Source: Ostreococcus mediterraneus
Taxonomy: Eukaryota > Chlorophyta > Mamiellophyceae > Mamiellales > Bathycoccaceae
Length of the DNA stretch: 64,000 nt
Assembly: GCA_012295225.1 (NCBI GenBank)
Contig: WMKK01000010.1
Coordinates: 186,001-250,000 of the forward strand
Direction: 5' to 3'
Every line of letters starts with the position of its first letter. Position 1 is the stretch's first letter. Positions 18,799 to 28,364 of the stretch are shown piece after piece. Under the pieces are notes generated by a model. The model worked only from the letters and a program-made list of their open reading frames with translations, searched no databases and was not told the DNA's origin. The position numbers and the translations under genes were made by a program.

Positions 18799-19143
18799 CT
18801 ACGTTCGAAACGTTGTCGGTGGTTTCGCCAATCGCCCACTCGCCGTCGTCCTCACCGCCTCCGCCTCCGCCGCGATCTCATCGTTCACCTGCGACGTCGC
18901 GCTCGACACGCTAAACCCGCGTTCGTCCACTTTGAACGGCTTCACCTTCTTTGTCGCGCTTTGTTTCGTCTGCGCCAACGCCGCTTCGAAACCCTTCAGG
19001 ACGTTGCCGTTCACCGAATGGTCGGTGAGATAGGCGGTTTCGAGGTCGTACACCTGGCGCTCGACTTCGACAAGGTCGGCGGCGAGCTTGGCGCGGCGTT
19101 GCGTGAGGTGCGCCAGGGCGCCAGAGTTTGCGGGCGACGACAT
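18799..19143 (-). CDS. EAF6: EAF6/MEAF6-type subunit of the NuA4 histone acetyltransferase complex
   Basis: A 114-residue protein. The N-terminal coiled coil LTQRRAKLAADLVEVERQVY, then DLETAYL, and NGNVLKGFEAAL match the Eaf6/MEAF6 domain, a small helical subunit that joins Epl1/BRPF scaffolds in NuA4 and related MYST complexes. The rest is a charged tail containing KPFKVDERGFSVSSATS. The ATG at 19143 (MSSPANSG) is the first usable start; an upstream 30 bp is open only from a TTG codon. A MYST acetyltransferase, its likely partner enzyme, is encoded at 30665-32032 in this window. The gene lies in a minus-strand row with the lipase-like and ILP1 genes. Confidence 0.85.
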   Translation of the reverse strand: MSSPANSGALAHLTQRRAKLAADLVEVERQVYDLETAYLTDHSVNGNVLKGFEAALAQTKQSATKKVKPFKVDERGFSVSSATSQVNDEIAAEAEAVRTTASGRLAKPPTTFRT

Positions 19144-19256
19144 GCGTGGCGTGGCGAACAATGAGGTTGCCAAAGCGTTGTGGGTGTCTTGGTGCGCGAC
19201 AACTCTGTGTGACTAAATCTACAATGTATCGCAGTGTGGTGCGATGCGCGCGTGAG

Positions 19257-20756
19257 CTAGGCACGGCGATGGTGACATAGGAGTACACCGACTAGGGCTT
19301 CGTGGTAATCCACCGAACGCGGGCTAGATTTGAGGCGTTCGGGAAGGGCGTCGCCGAGCGCGCGTTGCGCAGAAACGATGGCGACGCCGACTGGGGGTGG
19401 AATCGCAGGTCCAACGCGTTCGATTGGCGAGAAACCCGCGAGTTGACGCGCTGAAAGGTTCGCGGCTTGTTCTTTGGCGTGCCTGGTGAATAAATCTGCG
19501 GCGTGTTTGGCTGGGAAGACGCAGTCTGCATGGTCTTGTTCGCTGTCGAGACGGACGTCGACGGCGCCTGGAATTGAGGCGTCGCATCGCGCAACCAATC
19601 CGTCGCTATCTTCTCCGTATCTATTCTTCGTGTACGACGCAGCAGGCCATAAACCCGCAGCGGGAGACGTTGTGGCGCTGTGAAAGCTCACGACGGCGTA
19701 GTGCTCGGGAAGCGGGAACTTTTTGAGGAATTTTTGACGAGCAGCATATGTCAAATCGGCGATTGGCGCGCACAAACGCGCTCCATCGCCCCGAGGTGCA
19801 CCAAGCAGCGCTTCGAGAAATGACGTCGTGAGCGCGGCGAGAGGCTCGCTTAGTAAGTCCGTCGCTATTGGGCTGCCACCGTATGGGCATTGCACAGCAA
19901 TGAGGCCGACGACGCGATTTCGCATCACGTCGTCGTACATGGCCAACGCCGCGGCGCAATCAATACCACCTTTGGAATGTCCAATAAGAATAATTTTCTT
20001 ACCCGTTTCACAGTGATACTCCTCCACTTCACGCGTGATCGCTGCAGCGTTGGTCTCGACCGTGCCTTCGCCGTCTACGAGCGAAGAGGTGCGGCATTCG
20101 ACGCCATACGCGGCAAAGGCGTCGCGTACGTCGTCGTAATATCCCGGATAATAACATCCATACAATCCAGGCACGAGTAAGTAAGCGTACTCATCCATCA
20201 ACACACTTCCGCCACCTTTGCTTTCTATGAGCGCTAAAATCCCCTCAAACTCTTTCGTTCCGTCGATTATCGTCGCAGTCGCAGTCGAACGCAACCAACC
20301 AATATCGCCTCGCGACGCCGCCGTACTCGCCAACGCCTCACTCACTTGCCTCGCGACATCGCTCGGAATCGATTGGCGAGCCTCAATAAATGCCATTGCC
20401 GCTGCTTGCGCGGCTTCCATCCGTCGCGCGCTGTCACCCGCGGCTTTGTCAATCCATTCCGCGGCTTTCGTCGCGGCGGGCACATCCGTGGCGTTTCTGA
20501 GCGCTTGAAGCGCCCGCGCGAGAGATTTGGCGTCGACAAACTGCGCAAAACTAACCGACTGAGATGATTGTTTAAACACCAGCGCGTCTTCGTCTTCGTC
20601 GTCTTCGTCGTCTTCGTCAAAGGTGTCTGAATCTTTCGTAGAACGCAAGGCTGACGTTCGATGAATCCGTCGACCAAACCGCCGAGGACTCGCACGCGCG
20701 CTCGTCGACGCGCCTCTCGCGTACGCACGAGTGCAGAGCACACGTAGATGGCGCAT
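19257..20756 (-). CDS. Alpha/beta hydrolase, lipase-like (GHSKGG)
   Basis: A 499-residue protein. Residues 1-45 are Arg/Ala/Ser rich and look like an organelle-targeting sequence, followed by a short acidic tract. The hydrolase part starts near 195 (LLVPGLYGCYYPGYYDDV), has KKIILIGHSKGGIDCAAALAM holding the nucleophile Ser in GHSKGG, and a late RYGEDSDGLVARCDA and EQDHADCVFPA that probably give the catalytic acid and His. The helical region between 70 and 160 is an added N-terminal part of unknown role. Similar proteins occur in plants and bacteria, but no substrate is known to me. Intronless. Confidence 0.8.
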   Translation of the reverse strand: MRHLRVLCTRAYARGASTSARASPRRFGRRIHRTSALRSTKDSDTFDEDDEDDEDEDALVFKQSSQSVSFAQFVDAKSLARALQALRNATDVPAATKAAEWIDKAAGDSARRMEAAQAAAMAFIEARQSIPSDVARQVSEALASTAASRGDIGWLRSTATATIIDGTKEFEGILALIESKGGGSVLMDEYAYLLVPGLYGCYYPGYYDDVRDAFAAYGVECRTSSLVDGEGTVETNAAAITREVEEYHCETGKKIILIGHSKGGIDCAAALAMYDDVMRNRVVGLIAVQCPYGGSPIATDLLSEPLAALTTSFLEALLGAPRGDGARLCAPIADLTYAARQKFLKKFPLPEHYAVVSFHSATTSPAAGLWPAASYTKNRYGEDSDGLVARCDASIPGAVDVRLDSEQDHADCVFPAKHAADLFTRHAKEQAANLSARQLAGFSPIERVGPAIPPPVGVAIVSAQRALGDALPERLKSSPRSVDYHEALVGVLLCHHRRA

Positions 20757-20836
20757 CGCGCGCGAACGAGCGCGCGCCTTGCGTGTATCTCTGAGGTTGT
20801 GCGCTTTGGGTGCTATGACGTTACGTAAAACTATTT

Positions 20837-23251
20837 TTACGGCGAAAGGCGAGCGAGGACGTGTGTCGCATCGGCTGCCATGGTGGTGTCTGCGTTGGAC
20901 GACGCGCTAGCAATCTGCTGCAGCGATTGCGCGATGTCACGCAAGGGTAGGATGCCTTGAGGGGCGGTTCGCGTCCAATCATTGGGTAGGACGTCGACGA
21001 GGGCGCGCATCGTCGCGGCGCAGACGCTCGGATCGACGAGTTGTAAGCGCACGTATGGCACGATGTGCTTAGCTACGATGACGTCGCATATGATGCGTTG
21101 GAGCGTCACACGATCTAGAACACCGTCTAGTTCGAGTGCGCCTCGGATGACGTCGAGAGATGTTTGGAAGCGAATGGCGGCGTGGCGCTTTGCGTCTGGC
21201 GCGCACTGCGCGACGACTGGCAAATACGTCGGTACCACGCAATCTTCCTCAGCACATCGCTTGAGCTTGCGATGCACAGCAATTTCAACTTCTTTTGCTT
21301 CTTCATTCGTCGCTGGATCGACGTACACAAATACATCTTTGAGAGACGCCGCCAACGCTCGCGTCTGCGTCGCGTCTCGTGGATCCCACCATTCCTCGAC
21401 GGCTTCAGACACAATAGGCAAAATGACATGCTGCACGATGTTTGGCAACAAATTCCCATCTTCATCACGTGAATCGGCGCCAGCGCCATCGGCGAGACCG
21501 TAATCGAAAAGATCGCCATGCCACTTCATCGAGTCGAGCCCTGTGGGAATGGATGAGCCTTGACGCGGGTATAGCGGCGACCAACCGATTAATTCTATGC
21601 GCACAAACGGCGCAAACAAGCTTGGTGCAGAAATTGACATATACGTATTCTTGTAAGAACTTGGATGCGTGCGTTTCCACTCCTCGGCGCGTTTCTTGAC
21701 GGCGCTAACGGTTGAGAACTCTTCAGATGCGTCGCAAAGGATGGCGTCGGCGGCTTGGCGCGCATCTGTCCAATCCTTGTGAAACAAAGACACTTGCCGC
21801 TCATCTTCAGCCACTGCGGTAGATAAACTCGCTTGACGGCGTTTCGAGCGCGCATTCGCGGCTCCGCGCATCGCAATATTTAAATCTCGACCCATTTCAT
21901 CGAGATTTTTGGCTTGCAAATTTTTCACCTTGAACACAGCATCCTCTACAGCCGCCGCCGCCGCTGCCGTGGCCTCAGCGTGCGTGCCACCATTGGCGAA
22001 AACAGCATTCACCGCCTCAGTTGCCGCAGTGGCTTCGATTTCGGCTTCCTCACGTTCGACATTAATGGCTTCTGTGAGCGCCTTGGCGCGAAGCGCGTGA
22101 AATTTTCTATAATGAGCTTCCAACTCTTCTACAATAGGCATCTTGTGATGCAACATCGCGCACGCATCCCTAAAGTAATCTCGCAATTTTTGCGTGTACA
22201 CGTAGCGTTCGCTGGCGCCCTTGAGCTCTTTTTCGTAAAACTCCAAAGCTTCTTTACTCTTTACAGCGTGGTCATCGGCTCGAGCCGCTTCAGACGTCGC
22301 ATTTGCACTCGATGCTTCTGCCATAGCGAGTGCGCGTCGTAAGCTCGTAAGCGCGTCTATACCATCTTGGTCGATGCTCACACTCGATATCTTCCCGCCG
22401 CCAGCGCTCGATTTGACTTGCGCCACCGTGCGCTTCATATCGGGTTCATCCTTGAAGACGCGTGAAAACTGCGCGCGCTCAAACTCATCTGCATCCTCTC
22501 CATCACTCCCTGCTAAGATGTCACCCTCGGTATACACACCGAGCATTCTATCTGATACGCCACCGTGTACTGCCTTAAACGCCACGCGCTCATTTCTATG
22601 CTCACGTCCACTATCGAGGTCTATGAAATCCGCCGCCGGCTTTCCACTCGCCTGCAAGCGCGCCGCCTCACGCTTCACCTTTGCCGCTGCAATCGTCTTG
22701 GCATCTGGAATCCCACTCAGCGCATCTTCACGCGGCGGAGGCGGTGGCAACCATTCCCCAGAGCGCCCGAAAACATCCCCAACCGAACGACCAGCGACCG
22801 CTGCTCCGCTCGTCCCAGCCGCCGCCTCCCGGTGTTCCTCAGGTCTATCCTTAACCGTCCTCTGCGCACTCGCCAGCGCCTTTAACGATTCTAAATCATA
22901 CGAACGCGTCTCACTCCCAGCTGCGACGATCGACGGCGTCGGTAAGGCTATGTTCGCCGCGAACCGCGCCTTTGTCGCCCCTTTGTCCCGCGACGACTTC
23001 TTCTTCGTCTTCAATAAACTTCTCCCGAGCCCGCCGTCGTCCTCACCCTCCCCACCGTCGTCGTCTTCAAACGACAACAACGATGCCGCGGGTTTTATGC
23101 CCTTCTTCTTCGCTTTCGTGCCCGTCCCCGACGCTCCTGCCGTCGTCGTCGTCGTCGTCGGTGGCTTTAACGCATCGTCCTCGTCGTCAACACCCGCCTT
23201 TGTCGCCTTTGCATTCGCGTTGCCCGTCGCGCGTCGCGCGCGAAACGACAT
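20837..23251 (-). CDS. ILP1: ILP1/PAXBP1 (GCFC) splicing-associated protein
   Basis: An 804-residue protein of the GCFC/PAXBP1/ILP1 family. In plants ILP1 acts with NTR1 in disassembly of the intron-lariat spliceosome; the animal name, GC-rich DNA-binding factor, is older. The N-terminal half is low-complexity and charged with poly-Thr, Asp/Gly and Lys runs, then a helical GISSVSIDQDGIDALTSLRR and a coiled coil (about 285-470). The C-terminal half has the GCFC domain with PSLFAPFVRIELIGWSPL, a MKWHGDLFDYG stretch, QHVILPIVSEAVEEWWDP, and LVDVLPNDW near the end. Length is typical (about 800-900). Intronless. It is divergent from the 995-aa helical gene across about 187 bp. Confidence 0.85.
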   Translation of the reverse strand: MSFRARRATGNANAKATKAGVDDEDDALKPPTTTTTTAGASGTGTKAKKKGIKPAASLLSFEDDDGGEGEDDGGLGRSLLKTKKKSSRDKGATKARFAANIALPTPSIVAAGSETRSYDLESLKALASAQRTVKDRPEEHREAAAGTSGAAVAGRSVGDVFGRSGEWLPPPPPREDALSGIPDAKTIAAAKVKREAARLQASGKPAADFIDLDSGREHRNERVAFKAVHGGVSDRMLGVYTEGDILAGSDGEDADEFERAQFSRVFKDEPDMKRTVAQVKSSAGGGKISSVSIDQDGIDALTSLRRALAMAEASSANATSEAARADDHAVKSKEALEFYEKELKGASERYVYTQKLRDYFRDACAMLHHKMPIVEELEAHYRKFHALRAKALTEAINVEREEAEIEATAATEAVNAVFANGGTHAEATAAAAAAVEDAVFKVKNLQAKNLDEMGRDLNIAMRGAANARSKRRQASLSTAVAEDERQVSLFHKDWTDARQAADAILCDASEEFSTVSAVKKRAEEWKRTHPSSYKNTYMSISAPSLFAPFVRIELIGWSPLYPRQGSSIPTGLDSMKWHGDLFDYGLADGAGADSRDEDGNLLPNIVQHVILPIVSEAVEEWWDPRDATQTRALAASLKDVFVYVDPATNEEAKEVEIAVHRKLKRCAEEDCVVPTYLPVVAQCAPDAKRHAAIRFQTSLDVIRGALELDGVLDRVTLQRIICDVIVAKHIVPYVRLQLVDPSVCAATMRALVDVLPNDWTRTAPQGILPLRDIAQSLQQIASASSNADTTMAADATHVLARLSP

Positions 23252-23438
23252 CGCACACGACGTCCGTTGTCGACCGTGCGCGTGACCGCCCGAGCGCGGC
23301 GACTGCGCGCGCCGAGCACGCGGTGCGCGTGCGTGTGTGCGGTGCTCGAAAATCTTCAGAGCAACGCACGCTGCCGATCACGACGGGCTGACGGGTCACG
23401 CCTCCCGCGCGTCCGCCGCGGGCGAAGACGCACGAGTT

Positions 23439-26426
23439 ATGAGTGCAAAGTTGAGCGCGCGCGTGCTCTCGCGCGTGCGCGCGACGACGGCGACGACGTC
23501 GTTGGAAGCTGGCCTTGCAACTGGCTCGACGCTCGTTACGCTTTCTGACGACGCCGTGGAGGCGCTGATGTCCAAGTTCACCGACATATGGAACGCAAAG
23601 TCGTGTACGGTAACGTTTGATGAGATTCGCGCGTGTATAGATGCGCTCATGCGTGCGTTGACGTTGGAGACGGATGAGAAGGCGTGGGTGTGTCGCGCGC
23701 GAGAGCGAACCGTCGTGAAGCTTTTGAAACGATTCGCCGAAGGCTTATTGCGCGCGAGTGATTGGGATAAAACTTGCGAGCGAGGCGTTGATGAGGTATT
23801 GTATGCGATGCGTCGGGTGGTGGTGGAACCGACGTGTGCAGCGATGGTTCGGGTGAATTGCGCTCGCGTCGTCGTGCACGCATTTTGTCCGAAACGGGAA
23901 AACGTCATCTTATTCGACGAGGCGCGGTTGTTGGATAAACATTGGAACGTGTTAATGGAATGTTTACCGAGTGTTCCCGTTGATGATGACGAGGTGCTCG
24001 CCATGGCGTCGCCGAACGCACGCACGGGGGTGGGAATGCGAGATTGGGCGCTGAGCGTCGCGGCTTGTCTGGCACACTTAGCGGCGCGTGAGTCTGAAAA
24101 GGAGCGCGAATTGATGGACCTCATTGAAAAGCTACTCACTGGTAGTGGTGGTTCGCGCGTTCTCGGATTGACAGTCTTGCAAGGGGCATTTTCGGTCGAA
24201 GGCTTGATTAAGAGCGACGATTTGGTGCGCGCTCTGCACAAGGCGCTGACGGCGATGAGCAGCGCACCGGTAGAGCAAGGATATGCGTGCGTGAGTGTCG
24301 GCATGCGTGCCGTATGCACCGCGGCCAGATTTCTCCAAGTGAGCGATTTGTGCACGTTACGCGATGCTTGGCTCGAGCCTCGTCTCACGGCGATGGGAGT
24401 TCACTGGAAGGAGGATGGTAAAGCTGATAGACTGTCCATCTGCAATTATTTGCGTATTCCTCGTCAGGAGCGTTTGAGTCCTACTACGATATCAGCTTTT
24501 GTCATCGCTGAGCTTGATCTTGTTGGGTATGTGAGTGCGGATGATTTTAAGCGAAAAGTCGTTCATGGAGGTGTAGATCTCGATGAAGGCGCGTTTCGTC
24601 GCTTGCCAGATGACGAGCGCGCGATGGGTCACATCATTGCCGGCGCAGTCGTTGCAACTCAAATGAATCTCGTCCACGCATTGTATGTTGCACCGACGGA
24701 AGAAGCACAACCAGATCCAATACTTATGAAGTTTGCCAATGAAGGAGGTAAAATATTGTGCACGAAAGCCTTACAGCTGATGGAGTTGGAACGTATCAAC
24801 AAGCAAATCATGTCGTCCAACGCAGATGTCAAAATAGACGAGATGACTTCAGAGTTACAAATAAAAGTAGTTTTGAGCGTCTTGACGCACACTTTCACTC
24901 AGTTATCGGTTGATCTGAGCAATGAGGTAAAGTTGAAGATTCTGGCTTGGTGTTGTGAAAAACTCAACAACACATTTGTCACTGTGTCAAATGACGCGTT
25001 GGGCATGCTAATCAGCTCTGGTTGCACGCACGCTCTACTTCGCCTCGCTGAAACTTCAACGTTACTGACGATGCGCGAAGCTTGTATTCGTTGCTGCTCT
25101 TGCTTGCTGGATCTCTGTACGGATTCTGCGACGTTTTATGACTTTGTTGAACTCATCGCTTTCAAGACGCCATCATTGGATTTACTCGGCGTCGAGAACA
25201 AATCCGAAATCGATCGACGAAACACATACCTCGTTGCGGCTATGAATTGGACGCTGTCTATCAGTTCCCGTACGCTCCTTCAAGCCGACGAAGTATTAGG
25301 CTTATTCCGGCGGTTGTTCATCATGCTTCCAATCAAGGAACATGCATCTTGGTTTGAACACGTCACGAATGCTTTTGCTGGCGCAGCGTTGTGGGTGGAT
25401 AAAATCGAGAATGATGTTTTGAAGGATGCGGAACGCGTTCTTACCGACAAAATTGCGCAGTCCTACGTGGACTCATTCGATGACACATCTATTGATGCGT
25501 CTGAATTTCCTGAATGGGTGCAAAAGTTACGTTTGCGTGCGGAGTGGTTGAGAGAAGCCATTGACACGCTCAACAACGATCCGACCATGACTGCGACTTT
25601 TACGTCCAATTTGACTTCAATCATCTCAAAATCTGTGGAGTTTAACACTAAAGGCAAGGCTGATTCTACCGTGAATACGTCCTACTGGCCTGGCAAGCAG
25701 AGTAAGACGTTCATCGTTGCGCGTTCGCCGCTCGGCCCCGGTGGAATTATGGTTGCCGCCGCCTCTGTGTTTGATTTTGTCGCAGCGCAGCTCGAACGAT
25801 GCATCGATGAACTCAGCGATGAAAAGTCGCAGGCGATGTTTGAGCAATACGAAGGGTTATCGTACATGCTGCACTTCACCATCAGCTCTCTCGTATCTGC
25901 GGCTCGCGCAGTACCCACGCCCGGCGGCGTAGTTTCCGGTCGTATCGCGAGCACAGGTGCACGAGCGTTGACACTGGCAGCGAAATGTACATCACACTTT
26001 GCTGTGTACGCAAAAACCATGCAAACTAATCCTTCAAGTGAAGCACAGCAGACGATGAAGCGCACGCTTGGAGCCGCGAACGGTTTGGAACAGTGCATGA
26101 TGCTCGCCACCGCGCCTGGCGCGCATCGACGACATTTCGCCTCGGCTCGCGCGCAGCTCGCGCGCGCTTTGAGCATTGCCGACGACACCGACAATCGTGT
26201 CGAGTTCGATAACAACAAAATTCGTTCTCGTCGACGTCAATCAGAGCCTGGCACTGAAAAGCGCCGGCGAACTGACGACGACGAGGACCAAGACGCAGAC
26301 TTAGAAGACCCAGGCGTGTCCATTCTCGAAGCGTTTGAACCATCCACGGACGAAGAAAGTGACAGCGAAGACAACGACGACGAAGCTTTCGTCGTACGCG
26401 GCAAAGACCAAGCTTTCGAAAAATAA
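23439..26426 (+). CDS. Large helical protein with acidic tail, weakly FANCI-like (995 aa)
   Basis: A 995-residue product. The frame is open upstream to 23337 only from a GTG codon, so the ATG at 23439 was chosen. The sequence is almost wholly alpha-helical by eye (repeated amphipathic Leu/Ala segments), as in HEAT/ARM-like solenoids. The last 90 residues carry a basic stretch KIRSRRRQSEPGTEKRRRT, likely a nuclear localisation signal, and a Glu/Asp-rich tail. The C-terminal helical part, with LHFTISSLVSAARAVPTPGG followed by a basic/acidic tail, resembles the layout of FANCI, the partner of FANCD2 in interstrand crosslink repair, but identity was not shown. Base composition falls slightly in 24.4-25.7 kb. 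Intronless. Confidence 0.55.
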   Translation: MSAKLSARVLSRVRATTATTSLEAGLATGSTLVTLSDDAVEALMSKFTDIWNAKSCTVTFDEIRACIDALMRALTLETDEKAWVCRARERTVVKLLKRFAEGLLRASDWDKTCERGVDEVLYAMRRVVVEPTCAAMVRVNCARVVVHAFCPKRENVILFDEARLLDKHWNVLMECLPSVPVDDDEVLAMASPNARTGVGMRDWALSVAACLAHLAARESEKERELMDLIEKLLTGSGGSRVLGLTVLQGAFSVEGLIKSDDLVRALHKALTAMSSAPVEQGYACVSVGMRAVCTAARFLQVSDLCTLRDAWLEPRLTAMGVHWKEDGKADRLSICNYLRIPRQERLSPTTISAFVIAELDLVGYVSADDFKRKVVHGGVDLDEGAFRRLPDDERAMGHIIAGAVVATQMNLVHALYVAPTEEAQPDPILMKFANEGGKILCTKALQLMELERINKQIMSSNADVKIDEMTSELQIKVVLSVLTHTFTQLSVDLSNEVKLKILAWCCEKLNNTFVTVSNDALGMLISSGCTHALLRLAETSTLLTMREACIRCCSCLLDLCTDSATFYDFVELIAFKTPSLDLLGVENKSEIDRRNTYLVAAMNWTLSISSRTLLQADEVLGLFRRLFIMLPIKEHASWFEHVTNAFAGAALWVDKIENDVLKDAERVLTDKIAQSYVDSFDDTSIDASEFPEWVQKLRLRAEWLREAIDTLNNDPTMTATFTSNLTSIISKSVEFNTKGKADSTVNTSYWPGKQSKTFIVARSPLGPGGIMVAAASVFDFVAAQLERCIDELSDEKSQAMFEQYEGLSYMLHFTISSLVSAARAVPTPGGVVSGRIASTGARALTLAAKCTSHFAVYAKTMQTNPSSEAQQTMKRTLGAANGLEQCMMLATAPGAHRRHFASARAQLARALSIADDTDNRVEFDNNKIRSRRRQSEPGTEKRRRTDDDEDQDADLEDPGVSILEAFEPSTDEESDSEDNDDEAFVVRGKDQAFEK

Positions 26427-26583
26427 TCAAGATTCTTATACGCACGAGCGATGTGACAGATCCATCACATAGCCGTTGTACAACATAGCGCTTAGTCCAT
26501 AGGCTCGTGTCGTAAACATTTTTCAAAGCACGCTCACCACACTTGTGATGCCTCCACATACCACGCCTCACGAGACACCATCG

Positions 26584-27525
26584 ATGACGTCCGCCGCTCG
26601 TGCCGCGCTCGCAGCTGTGGTGTACGTATCCGAAGGTCGCAACGCCGTGGTGCTGGATAAAATCGAAGCTATCGCGCGTAAGGCGTCCACGACGCGCCCA
26701 GTGGCGCTGGTGAATATTTTCAGAGACGTCGAGTACAACAGAACAGGATTCACATTCGCCGGGCGCGATGCAAACGACGTCACTCGGTCGGCGTTAGAAG
26801 TTGCCTCGGCGTCTTTGCGCGTGGTTGATTTGCGAGAACACGCGGCGACGCACCCGCGCGTGGGGGTGGTTGACCACGTGAGCTGTCACGCGTTGGACGC
26901 GGGACGTCGCGCCGACGCCGCGGAGCTCGCGCGCGAAATCGGCGCGGGATTGGGATCATTTGGGGTGCCAGTAAAATTATACGGTGACGCGGCGAGCGAT
27001 GGTGTCGGGTTGGATGAGATTCGTAGGCGAAGTGGGTACTTTAGTGGCGCGGCGAGCGGGACGTGGCGCGGGGAGTTTGTTGCCGAGCGCGGCTTTGCGT
27101 TTGATTACGGCCCAGATGTTGTCCCTGAACGCGAAGGCTTGGCCATGGTTGGCGCCGTACCGTGGGTGTGTAATTATAACGTGCCCTTGGTGTTCACGTT
27201 CGGTGTGAGTATGGATGCAGAACAACGTTTAAAGCGCGCAATGTCGTTTGGACGCGCCGTTGCCAAACGCGTCTCACAACGTGGAGGGGGCCTTCAATCC
27301 GTGCAATCCATGGCACTTCCGCACGGCGATAAGGTGGAGGTGGCGTGCAACTTGCTCGACGTCCATGTATCATCCACGGAGGACGTGCAGCGAGCGACGG
27401 AGAATATTGTAGCCACCATTGACGTGCGCGAATTTCTCGGCGAGCTCGGCGGCGTTCGCGTTGAGCGCGGGTACGTCACGAATCAAACTCCAGAAAGCAT
27501 CTCTGCCGCCATCGACGCGTTGTAA
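26584..27525 (+). CDS. Formiminotransferase N-terminal domain protein
   Basis: A 313-residue protein with the fold of the N-terminal half of formiminotransferase-cyclodeaminase, which moves the formimino group from formiminoglutamate to tetrahydrofolate. Visible are VNIFRDVEYNRTGFTFAG, HPRVGVVDHVSCHAL and GFAFDYGPD followed by a VGAVPWVCNYNVPL segment. The cyclodeaminase half is missing, as in plant homologues, so the plant-type role in one-carbon metabolism is uncertain. The start at MTSAARAAL fits a cytosolic protein; an in-frame ATG at 26548 would add 12 residues. Intronless, 158 bp after the 995-aa gene. Confidence 0.85.
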   Translation: MTSAARAALAAVVYVSEGRNAVVLDKIEAIARKASTTRPVALVNIFRDVEYNRTGFTFAGRDANDVTRSALEVASASLRVVDLREHAATHPRVGVVDHVSCHALDAGRRADAAELAREIGAGLGSFGVPVKLYGDAASDGVGLDEIRRRSGYFSGAASGTWRGEFVAERGFAFDYGPDVVPEREGLAMVGAVPWVCNYNVPLVFTFGVSMDAEQRLKRAMSFGRAVAKRVSQRGGGLQSVQSMALPHGDKVEVACNLLDVHVSSTEDVQRATENIVATIDVREFLGELGGVRVERGYVTNQTPESISAAIDAL

Positions 27526-27626
27526 AGGAGATGGATGCAACGCATGACATCATCATTACAACAACATTGCCCGCTGTCAACGCCTAGTAGGTCTATTTTT
27601 ATATGCAAAGACGAAAGACGCGTTCT

Positions 27627-28355
27627 TCATTTGTCGCACACCTCACATCCGAGCGTCTTCCACCCCAACGCCGCCCGTATCTTCTCCATCCGTTTCCCCT
27701 GCGCCCCTAAATCCGACACCGGCGTCATAAACGGATACACATACTTCACATCCAACGCGAACGACCGAAATAACACCAGCGGCCCGTTTTCGGCATCCCC
27801 GTCCCACGCCCGGTCGTCCACGACATCTTGCTTCACTAAAAACTCCACGCAATCTTCCCCGAGCGCGCCAGCGCACGCAAAGCGCAGATAAATCCCAAAC
27901 CCTTCTATCACTTGCCGTTCGATCAGCCGCACGTCCTCCCCGAGGTCGAGCGCGGCATCGATTAGCGCCTCGCTCGCGTCCTTTGCGCTCAGGTAGCTCG
28001 GCGCCGTCCACGCCGACGCGTACTGCTCCGCCGCGCGCGCGCTCGTGCTCACGCAGTTGTGCTCGCGCGGACACGCGCGAATGCGATTATTCGCCAAGCC
28101 AAACTCGACGCCGATGGCGTCCATGGTCGTGCGCGCGTTCACCGCGGCCTCAGCGTCAGCGTCCGCGGCATCGCGTACGGCGACGCCGACGAGCGTCGCG
28201 GTGATAAACGCGCGACGACTCGCGCCGGCGACGCATCGCGCGCGACGACCCCTCGCCCGTCCCGCCGCATGCGTCGTTTGCGTCGCATGCGTCGTTTGCG
28301 GCGGCGTAGGCGCGTGCGCGCGTGACATGACGTTGCGCGTCAGTGTGTCACGCAT
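27627..28355 (-). CDS. Thylakoid lumen DUF1499 protein
   Basis: A 242-residue protein. The DUF1499 domain is recognisable from NRIRACPREHNCVSTSARAA followed by YASAWTAPSYL, and the C-terminal VYPFMTPVSDLGAQGKRMEK. The first 80 residues look bipartite: an Arg/Thr/Ala-rich transit stretch, then SRRAFITATLVGVAVRDAA, a twin-Arg signal of the lumenal kind, ending near ADADA. DUF1499 proteins occur in cyanobacteria and plastids and have no assigned reaction. The ATG at 28355 is only 9 bp from the ATG of the next gene on the opposite strand, so the in-frame ATG at 28328 may be the real start. It lies 101 bp from the formiminotransferase stop, convergent. Confidence 0.82.
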   Translation of the reverse strand: MRDTLTRNVMSRAHAPTPPQTTHATQTTHAAGRARGRRARCVAGASRRAFITATLVGVAVRDAADADAEAAVNARTTMDAIGVEFGLANNRIRACPREHNCVSTSARAAEQYASAWTAPSYLSAKDASEALIDAALDLGEDVRLIERQVIEGFGIYLRFACAGALGEDCVEFLVKQDVVDDRAWDGDAENGPLVLFRSFALDVKYVYPFMTPVSDLGAQGKRMEKIRAALGWKTLGCEVCDK

Positions 28356-28364
28356 CGCCTTCGC

